A stretch of DNA of 64,000 nt from Ochrobactrum quorumnocens (GTDB taxonomy: Bacteria > Pseudomonadota > Alphaproteobacteria > Rhizobiales > Rhizobiaceae). Below the pieces are notes generated by a model, which ran no database searches, was not told where the DNA came from, and was given only the letters and a program-made list of their open reading frames with translations. Location of the stretch: assembly GCF_002278035.1 (NCBI RefSeq), contig NZ_CP022605.1, positions 434,001-498,000 of the forward strand, in the 5' to 3' direction. Shown piece after piece: positions 44,724 through 54,405 of the stretch (positions are counted from its first letter, which is position 1; the number at the start of each line of letters is the position of its first letter). Both the position numbers and the translations under genes were made by a program.

Positions 44724-45617
44724 TTAACTGTCCACACCCCAAAGTTCCGGATTACGTTTGAAGTACTCGGCCAGTATTTCGGTGAGAACCCGCACTTTTC
44801 GGGTGGGATGCTGACTCGGTGGGCGTACGACATAGACGGCCCCTGGCGGGACCGGATAGCGCGTCATGATCGACACCAATGCGCCGGACGCCACATACGG
44901 GTATGTGATACAATCAGGGAGCCAAGCGATGCCAAGCCCGGCCGCCGCTGCGGCGGCTAGTGGCGCTGCACTGTCCGCCTTGAACCTGCCTTGAGGCTGG
45001 ACCGTGACGATCTTGTCGCCATCCATGAACTGCCAGGCTTCCGTGCCCTGCATCAGGGCCTGATGGGTGATGACTTCTTCAGGGGTCTGAGGCGATCCGT
45101 GTACCTTGATATAATCCGGGCTGGCAACAAGCTTTCCATGAATCGGCCCGACGCGTTTCGCGATCAGGGCGGAGTCCTGGAGGTAGGCACCACGGATCGC
45201 GCAATCGAATCCCTCCGCGATGAGATCGACGAAGCGGTCGCTGTAGGAGGTGTGGATGTGAAGTTTTGGGTGCAGACGCGCCATTTCCGCGAGTACGGGA
45301 GCGAAATGGGTCGCCCCGAAGGTAAGCGGCATTGCGACCCTCAGACGACCGCGCAACTCGCCGGTTGGCAGGATCGCTTCTCTGGCGGTATCGATCTCGG
45401 CGGTGGCTCTGGCCGCATGATCCCTGAACGTTGTTCCGGCCTCCGTGAGCGCTGCGCCGCGGGTTGTCCGTGCAAGAAGCTGAACGCCAAGCTCCGCTTC
45501 GATCCTAAAAAGTCGCCGGCTGACGTTTGATTTGGAAACGCCAAGCCGCCGCGCAGCAGCCGATATCCCCCCGGTATCGGCCACGGCGACGAATGTCTGT
45601 AAATCTTCGATGTCCAT
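44724..45617 (-). CDS. LysR-family transcriptional regulator
   Basis: 297 residues from MDIEDLQTF. Winged helix-turn-helix at 1-60 (ISAAARRLGVSKSNVSRRLF), then the LysR substrate-binding domain of the group with ELRGRLRVAMPLTFGATHFA and HIHTSYSDRFVDLIAEGFDC. Divergent from the isochorismatase-like hydrolase (153-base gap), which is its most likely target together with the oxidoreductase behind it. Confidence 0.92.
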   Translation of the reverse strand: MDIEDLQTFVAVADTGGISAAARRLGVSKSNVSRRLFRIEAELGVQLLARTTRGAALTEAGTTFRDHAARATAEIDTAREAILPTGELRGRLRVAMPLTFGATHFAPVLAEMARLHPKLHIHTSYSDRFVDLIAEGFDCAIRGAYLQDSALIAKRVGPIHGKLVASPDYIKVHGSPQTPEEVITHQALMQGTEAWQFMDGDKIVTVQPQGRFKADSAAPLAAAAAAGLGIAWLPDCITYPYVASGALVSIMTRYPVPPGAVYVVRPPSQHPTRKVRVLTEILAEYFKRNPELWGVDS

Positions 45618-45770
45618 TTCAGCGTTCTCCGTTTTGCGACACAGCTTGTCTGACTTTGACACTATTGCGGTATCGAAAGGAACGGCAAATTACGTTCCGG
45701 CAACGTCGCCCGCTGACGCGTGTCTCTCGTGAATTCATCACCGCCATGGCGGCAGAGAAAGGAAGTCTTA

Positions 45771-46415
45771 ATGACCATTCGTAACGGCCTCGATTCTCTT
45801 CTTCGTCCCGAAGATTCGGTCCTCGTTCTGATCGACCATCAGCCCTACCAGCTCGCAAATCTCAACAGCCACGATCCTCAAGTTGTGGTCAACAATACGA
45901 CCGCGCTAGCGAAGCTGGCAAAAGCCTTCAATGTTCCGACTATTCTCACCAGCGTGATTGCCGCGCGCGGCGGACTTCTCTTCAAGCAGATCACGGACGT
46001 CTTTCCGGAGCAGGAAGTCATCGACCGCACCTGGGTGAATACCTGGCAGGATGAGAACGTGGTGAATGTCGTTAAAGCGACCGGTCGCAAGCAACTGATC
46101 ATCGCCGGGCTTTGGACAGAGGTCTGCGTCGCAATGCCCGTGATTCAGGCCGCAGGCGAAGGCTGGGACGTAACTGTGATCACCGACGCGTCGGGCGGGA
46201 TTTCGAAGGAGTCTCACGAAGTTGCCGTTCAGCGAATGATCGCAGCCGGCGCAAACCCGATGACCGTGATGGCGCTCGCTGGCGAATGGCAACGCGATTG
46301 GGCCCGCACCGAGCATGTCGAGGAGTTGACCGAGATACTCATCCAGCACTTCCCCGGAAGCGGCATCGCATATCTTTGGGAACAGCAGCTTCTCAACACC
46401 CCTGTAGCTGGCTGA
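45771..46415 (+). CDS. isochorismatase-like cysteine hydrolase (YcaC-type)
   Basis: 214 residues. Catalytic triad candidates: Asp22 in VLVLIDHQPYQLAN, a lysine in VVKATGRKQLII and Cys about 118 in AGLWTEVCVAMPVI. YcaC-type members have unknown natural substrates; hydrolysis of an amide or similar is inferred. The ATG at 45771 has GGAAG 7 bases upstream. Divergent from the LysR gene. Confidence 0.9.
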   Translation: MTIRNGLDSLLRPEDSVLVLIDHQPYQLANLNSHDPQVVVNNTTALAKLAKAFNVPTILTSVIAARGGLLFKQITDVFPEQEVIDRTWVNTWQDENVVNVVKATGRKQLIIAGLWTEVCVAMPVIQAAGEGWDVTVITDASGGISKESHEVAVQRMIAAGANPMTVMALAGEWQRDWARTEHVEELTEILIQHFPGSGIAYLWEQQLLNTPVAG

Positions 46416-46729
46416 TCCGGGCCGGGATGGCGGACGTTTGATAAAGTGGTCGCATCGATCCTTTTCCGCTCTTCGCCATCCCCACTTTAGAGCAGACCGG
46501 GATGGTCACGGGCGTTTGGAACAAGCCGCTGAAGATTACGGCATCGATGATCGCGCCGTCGACGCCTTTGCCATTTACGGACGCGCTGGATCTGAAGAAC
46601 GCGATTCATATCGGTCATTGCGCGGCTGGCGGTGAAGTCACACGCATGGCGCGATATGGCGGAACTGCGGAGTGGGTGACGATGCGTTCAATTCTTCTTC
46701 CAAGTCACTGATGGAGCATCAGGAAAACC
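46416..46729 (+). other. interval with a possible gene fragment
   Basis: An open frame at 46502-46711 (MVTGVWNKPLKITASMIAPS, DLKNAIHIGHCAAGGEVTRM) is collinear with both neighbours and has alphaproteobacterial codon use. It may be the end of a lost gene. I cannot name the family. Confidence 0.3.
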
Positions 46730-47698
46730 ATGAAAGCAGCTGTCTACGATCACTCAGGCACGCCGGATGTCCTTCATTACGCGGATGTTCCAGATCCGGT
46801 TTGCCCAAAGGACGGCGTCCTTATCCGCATTGAAGCGGCTGCCATCGAAGGCGGCGACCTGATCAATCGCGCGTCGGCACCTCCGCCTCACCCTGGCTTC
46901 ATCGGCGGCTATGCAGCCGCTGGAGAAGTTATCGAGGTCGGTGAAAAAGTGAAGTCTCGTCATGTGGGCCAGAAGGTCACGAGCTTCGATCTGGGCGGAT
47001 CGCATGCCGAGTTGCGCGCGGTTCCCGCCAGCCGGACCTGGCCGGTGCCGGAAGGACTTGATATGTACGCCGCCGCCGCGCTGCCCATTTCATTCGGAAC
47101 CGCCCATCACTGCCTGTTCGCGCGTGGCGGCTTGAAACGGGGCGAAACCGTCCTCATTCAGGCTGGTGCCGGCGGCGTTGGGCTCGCCGCCATTCAGCTA
47201 GCGCATCATGCAGGTGCGACTGTGTTGGCAACAGTATCCGGGGGCGAGAGAGCCGAACGTCTTACCGGGCTCGGGCTGGATCATGCGATCGATCATCGCT
47301 TGGTCGATGTCGTCGAGACGGTCATGCGTCTGACGGAAGGGCGCGGTGTCAATCTGGTCGTGGATCCTGTGGGAGCGACCCTGCAAGATTCTCTTGCGGT
47401 GCTGCGCCCCGAGGGACGTCTGGTCTTCGTCGGCAACGCCGGCGGTTCGCAGCCTAGTATCGATCTTTGGTCGGTGCTGCAGGCGAACCAATCGCTTTAC
47501 GGCGTCTTCATGGGAACCCAATTCGAAAAACCCGATGTTTATGCCACGGTTTCCCAGATGCTGGGTTGGGCGGCCGCCGGGGATATCAAAGTGGTCGTGG
47601 ATAGGACATTTCCGCTCTCGGCGGCGGCTGAGGCCCACGCCTATGCCGAAAGCAATTCCATCCTCGGACGCGTTGTCATCGTGCCGGCAGGTCGTTGA
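46730..47698 (+). CDS. zinc-type/quinone oxidoreductase (MDR superfamily)
   Basis: 322-residue NADPH-dependent oxidoreductase of the quinone-reductase branch: MKAAVYDHSGTPDVLHYADV, GroES-like domain (IEAAAIEGGDLINRASAPPP), nucleotide loop QAGAGGVGLAAIQLAHHAGA at about 143-162. No structural zinc cysteines are seen, as in QOR. Might reduce quinones or enals. Probably one transcription unit with the isochorismatase-like gene. Confidence 0.9.
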   Translation: MKAAVYDHSGTPDVLHYADVPDPVCPKDGVLIRIEAAAIEGGDLINRASAPPPHPGFIGGYAAAGEVIEVGEKVKSRHVGQKVTSFDLGGSHAELRAVPASRTWPVPEGLDMYAAAALPISFGTAHHCLFARGGLKRGETVLIQAGAGGVGLAAIQLAHHAGATVLATVSGGERAERLTGLGLDHAIDHRLVDVVETVMRLTEGRGVNLVVDPVGATLQDSLAVLRPEGRLVFVGNAGGSQPSIDLWSVLQANQSLYGVFMGTQFEKPDVYATVSQMLGWAAAGDIKVVVDRTFPLSAAAEAHAYAESNSILGRVVIVPAGR

Positions 47699-47742
47699 AA
47701 AATCCCTTCACTCCCTGTGCAAGGCTCCGTGGCCGATGTCCG

Positions 47743-48146
47743 TCAGCTCATACTCGACTCGTGGCGGCACGTCAGGGAAACCTGTCGCTCTTTCTCAGCA
47801 TGGATGGCCGTTTCCATCTTCGTCGCCTCGATGGATACCAACACATCACCAGCTTTAGCCGCCTGGCCCGGCGAGACGAAGACAAGGGAAACGACACCAG
47901 GCATTGGAGATCCCACCTGTGTATCATTGCCCGGCTCCGCCTTGCGGTGGGCAGCAGCACCAGTCGCGCCGTGGGCGTGATCCGGCACCCTGATGCGGCG
48001 CGACTGGCCGTTGAGTTCGAAAAAACCGTGACCATGCCTTGACTGTCGGTCTGGTTCATCGCCTGACTGACAATGACGAGCGTCTTACCCTTTTCGATGT
48101 CGGCAAACAGCTCCCCGCCGTCGCGTAGGCCGTAGAAATAGGCCGG
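47743..48146 (-). pseudogene. pyruvate carboxylase C-terminal fragment
   Basis: Minus-strand relic of the pyc 3' end: LPTPAYFYGLRDGGELFADI and MNQTDSQGMVTVF in one frame, then (after a frame change in a T6 run near 48020) GQSRRIRVPDHAHG and PMPGVVSLVFVSPGQAAKAG in another. The biotin motif reads EATKMETA; the residue before the biotinylated lysine is Thr instead of Met. The end is replaced by unrelated residues. No upstream 3 kb of pyc is present, so this is a stray fragment. Confidence 0.8.
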
Positions 48147-48378
48147 GGTTGGCAATGCCCGAAACCGGGCGGGTGGGCGCGGGCGTCATCAAGAGGTCGG
48201 TCAGCAGCACGCGCGCATCTCAAATCGAACGGCAATAGCTTCTGCGCGTAGAGTTATCCTATGCTCTCCCACCAATCTTTGAGCCGCTGCGCCTTTCTGG
48301 CAGCATCTTCCCGTTCAGCTTGAGCCAAACGCGGGCATGTGAGCGAATTTATCCGACAATCGGTAAAAGGATTCTGAA

Positions 48379-49017
48379 TTATTTGCGCTGACCCATGGAG
48401 GGATCAACAGAGCAATCCGCCTGAATCAGGCAGGCGAAGGGAATGGTCGTGGACTGGAAACTGGTATCGAAATCGACATAAACGACAGTGAGTTCGCAGG
48501 TCTTGTACCGCTCAATATCCGGATTCCTTTCCGCGTTCGCCAAACCCGGTGCGACGATGGTTCCCGTCATGTACTGCTGCTCACCCTAAAATTTCACTTT
48601 GAATTCGTTAGTCTTTCCGGGTTCGATCACTGAGAATATGCTAGCGGTTTGGAGCGTGTCTTCGAACTATGCAATTCCTTTGCAGGAGCCTTCTGCAAAC
48701 TTTCCTTTGACCGATCCTTGCATGATCGTTGCGGCGCGGTTTCCGGTGTTTGACAAAGAGAAATACACACCAGTTTGATCCACCTGAGCAACGGCCCCGA
48801 TCAGCGACGCTTGCTTGGCCTCAATCCATGACCAGGCTGTTCCGCCGGCAAGTGTGCATAGCGAGATGACGGAAAGCGCCGCCCCGCCAGCCAGGCCGAT
48901 CGAAGACCACGTAAAACGTTCTTGCTCGGATCCGCAATGGGGACATTTTGAGGCGTCTTTCTGAATAGGCTCCTTGCAAGCATGACATGCTTGTTTGGGC
49001 TCGCGTGAAATCTCCAT
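48379..49017 (-). pseudogene. zinc-ribbon membrane protein interrupted by two UAG codons
   Basis: A single frame of about 212 codons. MEISREPKQACHACKEPIQK with CHAC and CPHCGS forms a zinc ribbon (about 11-35). A membrane helix (IGLAGGAALSVISLCTLAGG) follows, then a predicted periplasmic part (VYFSLSNTGNRAATIMQGSV). TAG codons occur after CKGIA and again after FKVKF, but the frame stays coding-like through to DPSMGQRK at 48379. Two nonsense mutations without a frameshift suggest recent decay. Function unknown. Confidence 0.65.
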
Positions 49018-49133
49018 GGCCAACGTCTCCAAGCGGGGCTCAAATTCAGGCTCGTGGGATAGAACACAAGCCCTCGACAATCCATCACCGGCACATCATT
49101 CCGGTGTCAAGCTAATGGGCCACGCTCAGCAGT

Positions 49134-49547
49134 TCAGAATTCCCATGGGTTGACCAGATCCAAGCCAGTTGTGGTGAAATCGTTCAAATTGCGAGTGGCG
49201 AGACGGCCACCATTGACGCGAGCGATTGCTGCTATCATGCCGTCAGGAGCGGACATTCCACGCCCCTGACGAGCAGCAGCGCCCATGATCTCCCCGTAGG
49301 CCAGTGCTGCTTCCTCTGTTAGACCAAAAATCCGGTCAGCAAAACGACGTCGCCAGTCCGCAAGACCCGTTTCCAGGCGTTCAGCGCGCTGATCAGGCCG
49401 TATTTTCTGGATGCCAAAGGCAATTTCAGCGATCGTCACAGTCGGTAGGGCAATCTCGGCGTCGTGCCGGACAAGCCAAGCTAGCACCGCTTCGTTGGGA
49501 GCTTTTTTCAAAGTCTCGGAAATCACATTGGTGTCAAGAAAGATCAA
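49134..49547 (-). CDS. FitB/VapC-type PIN-domain toxin
   Basis: 137 residues. MIFLDTNVISETLKKAPNEA (first Asp, Glu), PTVTIAEIAFGIQKI (central Glu), GMSAPDGMIAAIARVNGGRL and ATRNLNDFTTTGLDLVNPWE (late Asp residues) match the FitB branch of PIN toxins. Start overlaps the antitoxin stop by four bases. Intact. Confidence 0.92.
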   Translation of the reverse strand: MIFLDTNVISETLKKAPNEAVLAWLVRHDAEIALPTVTIAEIAFGIQKIRPDQRAERLETGLADWRRRFADRIFGLTEEAALAYGEIMGAAARQGRGMSAPDGMIAAIARVNGGRLATRNLNDFTTTGLDLVNPWEF

Positions 49548-49798
49548 AGTTCGACACCCTGATGAGAACGACGGTGTTCGCGGATGACGGCTTCGAGATC
49601 GATCTCTGTGCCAGATTGCGACGCCAGTCGCATGTAGAACGCCGATGCCGGCTCGCGACCTGCTTCGCGAACCTCGTAGGATTCGAGTGCGCGCTCGACA
49701 ATATCGGCGATCGAACGATTTTCACGCCGGGCTAGCCGATGAGCAAGATCACGCGCTTTGGAGCTTCGGACAGAGAGTTGTGGTTCGGCCATAGTCAT
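49544..49798 (-). CDS. antitoxin of the FitA/VapB (Rv0623-like) type
   Basis: 84 residues (78 or 82 if an inner start is used). VRSSKARDLAHRLARRENRS, then IADIVERALESYEVRE, is the pattern of PSK/Rv0623-type antitoxins, a ribbon-helix-helix fold. The tail RLASQSGTEIDLEAVIREHR would contact the toxin. Partner of the FitB-like gene downstream. Confidence 0.88.
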   Translation of the reverse strand: MTMAEPQLSVRSSKARDLAHRLARRENRSIADIVERALESYEVREAGREPASAFYMRLASQSGTEIDLEAVIREHRRSHQGVEL

Positions 49799-49964
49799 CT
49801 CCTTTTATTACCAATATAGATCCTATGCCTCATGCCATCAAGATGGCTTATCGTGGCTTGGTAATCCCCCGGCAATTAACCTATCTGATGCACACATCTC
49901 TGAACAACTAGCATTTCTTGTAAAAGACTGATTCACTGAGTGCTGATTTGCTCAGGAGGTTGAG

Positions 49965-51364
49965 ATGGGCATCAACGGTATTGAATTGAAGCGGTTTTCA
50001 GTCGGCAGATTTGGCGATCTGCGGCTAGAAAAAAGGGGACGTGGTGCCATGAGGCGTTGGTGGCTCGGCCAGGCTCATGTATTCATGAGCTTGCTAAAGG
50101 CCAGCGGCGCGGCGAGGTTGGCTTTGGGCGATTTTTACGCAACCCCTCGGTGACAGTTGCAGCTTTGAGCGAAGCCGCAGGCAATAGAACTGGGGAGCGT
50201 GTCGCGGGCCGCGATATTCTGGCCATCCAGGACACTAGCGAGATTGTGCTGGGCGGGCCGAAGTTGCGGAAGGCGGGTTTTGGGCCAGTCGGTCGTGGTG
50301 GCTTTCTGGGCGGAGTTCTGCTGCATCCTGTGCTGGCGGTCGATGCAATGAGTGGTGAGTTGGTGGGTCTCGCCGACATTGCGGTGTGGAACCGCGGTAA
50401 ACGAAATGACTTGCATCACGCACGCAGGCCCCTGGAGCAAAAGGAATCCCAGAAATGGCTCAATGGCGCAAGGCGGGCCAGCGAGGTTTTGGCCAAGGCT
50501 TTGCGCATCACGGTCGTTTCAGACAGGGAAAGCGATCTTTATGAGGATTTTGCACTGAAGCCTGAGAATGTGCAGGTGCTGATCCGAGCCAGTGCCAACC
50601 GCAACCTTGTTAACGGCGAGAAGTTGTTTGGATATGCTTCCCGTTTGCCGGAAGCTGAACGCATAAATGTCACGATCCCCGCCAGTCCTGGCAGGCCAAT
50701 CCGAGAGGTGCGTCTGGCGCTGCGCTTCGGCCCCGTGACGATCAAGAGACCGGAACGCGGCATGCCAAGCCTTGACCTCAAATGCTTGCCTGAGATGGTC
50801 AAACTTAATCTGGTTGATATCTGTGAAATTGATCCCCCGAATGGTGCAGAGCCCATCCACTGGCGCTTGCTCACCAGCCATGAGGTTGAAGACTTTTGCA
50901 TGGCCCATCTGATGCTGGATTTTTACCGCAAGCGCTGGCTTATCGAAGAATATTTCCGCACCCTGAAGTCGGCGGGGTTCAAGATAGAGAATGCCAGGAT
51001 GAGTGACCCGAAGGTCTTCATGAATTTCGCTGCCCTTGCAGCCATTGCTGCAGTGACGGTCACCCAGATGCTGCGCGCCCGCGACAATCCTTCCGGTCAG
51101 GCACTCGTCGATGCCTTTGATCCTGATGACAGGCCTTTGCTTCTCGCAATCTGTAAGGACTACGAAGGCGAGGCTCCAACCGCACGCCAGAAAAATCCTC
51201 ATCCGCCGGACACGTTGGCTTTTGCCACTTGGATCATCGCAAGGCTTGGAGCTTGGACCGGCTACTACGGCAAGCCTGGCCCCGCAACGCTCTCACGCGG
51301 CCTCAGGCGTTACTATGAGATCAAATACGGTGCACGAATATCGGAACTGTTGCAAAATCGTTGA
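49965..51364 (+). pseudogene. IS4-family transposase with one frameshift
   Basis: Tn5/IS4-type DDE transposase. 5' frame: MGINGIELKRFSVGRFGDLR then LEKRG. After an A6-G4 run at 50029-50038 the protein continues in another frame: TWCHEALVARPGSCIHELAK, ILAIQDTSEIVLGG (first D), VVSDRESDLYEDFALK (second D), and YRKRWLIEEYFRTLKSAGFK (Y-x-x-R-W-x-I-E-x-x-x-x-x-K, the Glu signature) to the stop at 51362-51364. Everything except the single frame change looks intact. Either a sequencing or recent indel error, or slippage on the homopolymer. Boundaries of the IS were not resolved. Confidence 0.85.
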
Positions 51365-51421
51365 ACGACGTACAATTGCGCGCTAGCGACCGCGCGCCGC
51401 TTGAAATTTATCCTGCCAAGA

Positions 51422-51442
51422 TGTATATACTCGTGTATATAC
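51422..51442. promoter_or_regulatory. repeated GTATATAC before vapBC (candidate operator)
   Basis: Two copies of the palindrome GTATATAC (51422-51429 within TGTATATACT, and 51435-51442) separated by five bases lie just before the vapB ribosome site AAAGGAG. VapBC complexes often bind such paired palindromes over their own promoter. Confidence 0.5.
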
Positions 51443-51455
51443 AAAGGAGACCAAT

Positions 51456-51725
51456 ATGCCACAGCTCCGACACTCCGAACCTACACCAGCCCGCGAAGCA
51501 AAACTCTTCCGTAACAATAAGAGTCAGGCTGTACGCATTCCAGCTGACTTCGAACTTCCCGGCGACCGGGTGATGATCCATCGCGATGGAGATCGACTTA
51601 TCATAGAGCCGGTGCGTCGCCTGAACCTGTTGGAAGTGCTTGCCGGATTGGAACCGCTTGGGCCGGAAGATCAGTTCCCTAATATTGACGATACCCTGCT
51701 ACCGTTGAAAGAAATCGACCTGTGA
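51456..51725 (+). CDS. vapB: VapB antitoxin (AbrB fold)
   Basis: 89 residues. AKLFRNNKSQAVRIPADFEL, then PGDRVMIHRDGDRLIIEPVR, is an AbrB/MazE-type swapped hairpin, followed by a toxin-binding tail (LGPEDQFPNIDDTLLPLKEI). ATG at 51456 follows AAGGAGACCAAT. Its stop overlaps the vapC GTG by four bases. Confidence 0.92.
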   Translation: MPQLRHSEPTPAREAKLFRNNKSQAVRIPADFELPGDRVMIHRDGDRLIIEPVRRLNLLEVLAGLEPLGPEDQFPNIDDTLLPLKEIDL

Positions 51726-52129
51726 GCGCGCTCTACATGCTTGACACCAATGTCGTGTCCGAGCTTGCACGAAACCCCAAAGGTGCTGTCGCCAGACGCA
51801 TCGCCGAGGTTGGACCAGAAGCAGTTTGTGTCAGTATCATCACGGCAGCAGAGTTGCATTATGGATGCGCCAAAAAGGGGTCGCCGAAGCTACTGGCGCA
51901 CATCGAGGCCATTCTTGGAAGTATGCAAGTGCTCGCACTTGATACGCCTGGTGACGCCGAATATGGGCGAATCCGAGCCGAATTGGAAGCCGTTGGTAGG
52001 CCCATCGGTCCAAATGACCTCTTCATCGCTGCCCATGCTTATGCGCTCGGGGTGGTGTTAGTCACGGCCAATACCGGAGAATTCTCACGCGTCCGTGCTC
52101 TGAGGGTCGAAAACTGGCTACGCGACTGA
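51722..52129 (+). CDS. vapC: VapC toxin (PIN domain)
   Basis: 135 residues: LYMLDTNVVSELARNPKGAV, VSIITAAELHYGCAKKGSPK, RPIGPNDLFIAAHAYALGVV and TANTGEFSRVRALRVENWLR hold the conserved acidic residues. GTG start in the vapB stop. A third VapBC-type module; unlike that at 42235 in sequence, so not a duplicate. Confidence 0.93.
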   Translation: MSALYMLDTNVVSELARNPKGAVARRIAEVGPEAVCVSIITAAELHYGCAKKGSPKLLAHIEAILGSMQVLALDTPGDAEYGRIRAELEAVGRPIGPNDLFIAAHAYALGVVLVTANTGEFSRVRALRVENWLRD

Positions 52130-52311
52130 GCCGTGCTCTTGTTCGTTCAAAGAGAATCTGACGCTGAATGGACAGATCACTAGAAAGTGCATTTATGATC
52201 GGTAGATTGTCCCTTGGTCTGCTCATGCCTCGGATAAAGACTGGTTTTCCGCTGATGTCTGCTATGAATGTAGGCGCCGAATCTGAACAACAAATGATGC
52301 CTTGACTGCTG

Positions 52312-54114
52312 ATGATGACCGACCCGCCCCATATTCTCAAAACCATCTATGGATACGATGCTTTCCGTGGGCGGCAAGCAGAGATCGTGTCGCATGCGAT
52401 AGCAGGCAATAATGCATTCGTCCTCATGCCAACGGGCGGCGGCAAATCGCTATGCTATCAGATTCCCGCCCTTGCCCGGCCGGGCATGGGGATCGTGGTT
52501 TCACCGCTTCTGGCGCTGATGGCCGATCAGGTCTCCGCACTCCGGCAGGCAGGTGTGAAGGCTGCGGCGCTCAATTCCGACCTTGCTGGCGATGACAGGC
52601 TGGCCTTGTGGCGTGATATCCATGCTGGGGCGCTTGATCTGCTCTATGTCGCGCCTGAAACCCTGCTCAGACCGGATACATTGCAACGTCTGAGCGACGT
52701 GTCTCTCTCGCTGATCGCTATCGACGAAGCACATTGTCTGTCGCAATGGGGGCATGATTTCAGACCATCCTATCGGCAGCTCGATGTGTTGACGACGCAG
52801 TTTCCCGACACGCCACGCATGGCATTGACCGCAACCGCCGACGAGCCGACACGTGCGGAAATCCTGTCGCATCTGCAGATTGACAAGCGCGATGCCTTCA
52901 TTGCCGGTTTCGACCGTCCCAATATTCGCTACACGATCATGGAGAAGGACAATCCCCGCGCGCAATTAAAACGTTTTCTGCAGGATCATCAGGGCGAAAG
53001 CGGCATCGTTTACTGTCTTTCGAAACGGAAGACGGAAGAAACGGCCGAATGGTTGCGCAGCCTGGGCTACGATGCCCTCTCCTATCACGGCGGCATGGAA
53101 AAGTCCGCGCGCGAGGCGAACCAGGCACGATTCCAACATGACGAGGCGGTCATCATGGTGGCGACGATTGCCTTTGGGATGGGCATAGACAAGCCGGATG
53201 TACGCTTCGTCGCCCATATCGATCTGCCGGGAAGCATCGAAGCCTATTATCAGGAGACAGGGCGTGCAGGGCGCGACGGACTACCAGCCGAGGCGATGAT
53301 GCTCTACGGTTATGACGATATCGTCCTGCGCAGCCGCTTCATCGAGGAATCAGACGCCCCCGATCAGCGCAAGCGGATGGAGCGGCAGAAACTCGACACG
53401 CTTCTTGGGCTCGCCGAAACGGCGAACTGTCGCAGACAGGTGCTACTGTCTTATTTCGGTGATCGATGCGAACCATGCGGCAATTGCGATACCTGCGCCG
53501 AACCACCAACCCTCTTCGATGGGACAATAGCCGCGCAGAAAATATTGTCCTGCATTCACAGAACCGGGCAGCGGTTCGGGCAAGCCTATATTGTCGATGT
53601 CCTTCTTGGCGTCGATGATGAGCGTATCAGCCGCTTTGGCCACGACCAGATTTCGACTTTCGGAATCGGCCGCGAGCATGACAATCACACCTGGCGTGGG
53701 ATCATACGGCAGTTGGTCGCGCAGTGGCTGATCGATGTCGACTTTGCCGGACATGGTGGTCTATTGATCTCGGAGACAGGCAGGCAGTTTTTGCGCGCAA
53801 AGCAGACGCTGATGTTGCGTGTCCCGCCGAAATCGAAGCCATCGCGTGGGGCTGTTTCGCGTGGAAAATCGGTAACATCCGCCCTTTCGGAGCGTGATGA
53901 GGCGCTGTTTCAGGCGCTGCGCGAGAAGCGGTTAGAAATCGCGCGCACGCAAAATGTGCCACCTTATGTGATCTTCCACGATCGCACACTGATCGAACTG
54001 GCCATTGCCAGGCCAGCCTCACGCGCCCAAATGGCCGACGTGCCCGGTGTCGGCGAAACAAAGCTCGAACGCTACGGCCCGGCCTTTTTGGCCGTCATCA
54101 ATGCACACGGGTAA
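52312..54114 (+). CDS. recQ: ATP-dependent DNA helicase RecQ
   Basis: 600 residues. Walker A LMPTGGGKSLCYQIP (about 38-52), DEAH box in IDEAHCLSQWGHDFRP, aromatic-rich loop inside it, motif VI QETGRAGRDGLPAEAM, zinc-binding cysteines in CRRQVLLSYFGDRCEPCGNC, winged-helix domain and a C-terminal HRDC domain (REKRLEIARTQNVPPYVIFH ... MADVPGVGETKLERYG). 3'-5' helicase in recombination and repair. Start MMTDPP at 52312 or the second Met. It lacks the 5' leading residues some RecQ have but is complete. A second chromosomal recQ is likely in such organisms; this copy sits among mobile DNA. Confidence 0.95.
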   Translation: MMTDPPHILKTIYGYDAFRGRQAEIVSHAIAGNNAFVLMPTGGGKSLCYQIPALARPGMGIVVSPLLALMADQVSALRQAGVKAAALNSDLAGDDRLALWRDIHAGALDLLYVAPETLLRPDTLQRLSDVSLSLIAIDEAHCLSQWGHDFRPSYRQLDVLTTQFPDTPRMALTATADEPTRAEILSHLQIDKRDAFIAGFDRPNIRYTIMEKDNPRAQLKRFLQDHQGESGIVYCLSKRKTEETAEWLRSLGYDALSYHGGMEKSAREANQARFQHDEAVIMVATIAFGMGIDKPDVRFVAHIDLPGSIEAYYQETGRAGRDGLPAEAMMLYGYDDIVLRSRFIEESDAPDQRKRMERQKLDTLLGLAETANCRRQVLLSYFGDRCEPCGNCDTCAEPPTLFDGTIAAQKILSCIHRTGQRFGQAYIVDVLLGVDDERISRFGHDQISTFGIGREHDNHTWRGIIRQLVAQWLIDVDFAGHGGLLISETGRQFLRAKQTLMLRVPPKSKPSRGAVSRGKSVTSALSERDEALFQALREKRLEIARTQNVPPYVIFHDRTLIELAIARPASRAQMADVPGVGETKLERYGPAFLAVINAHG

Positions 54115-54405
54115 ATCCGCCGCAGCCTTTGGAATTCAACAATACCGACCTTAGAGTCTGTCAGCGCTACTCGGGATCGCCATGAGATTCGCTCGGGTTT
54201 GATTTTGCGATTCAAGATCATTGCTGGATCGAAGGCCAGCGATGATGACGCAGCCTCTTTCACTGACGTGCCCCTGTTAAAATGGTTCGGCTTTAATGTT
54301 AGTCTTCCCGCCTCGCTTCTTCCATAATAAGGCCTTCCTAATTATCATTAAGCCATTGTTTTTTTATCTTATTAACTCGCGCACCATGGCGCTCATTGCC
54401 CCTAT

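Noticed and set aside
48379..49017. Genetic code change (UAG as sense)
   Set aside because: Other intact genes in the window show normal termination, and many neighbours are plainly decayed; nonsense mutation is the simpler reading.
52501..52965. Minus-strand open frame within recQ
   Set aside because: Antisense shadow of a clear helicase gene.
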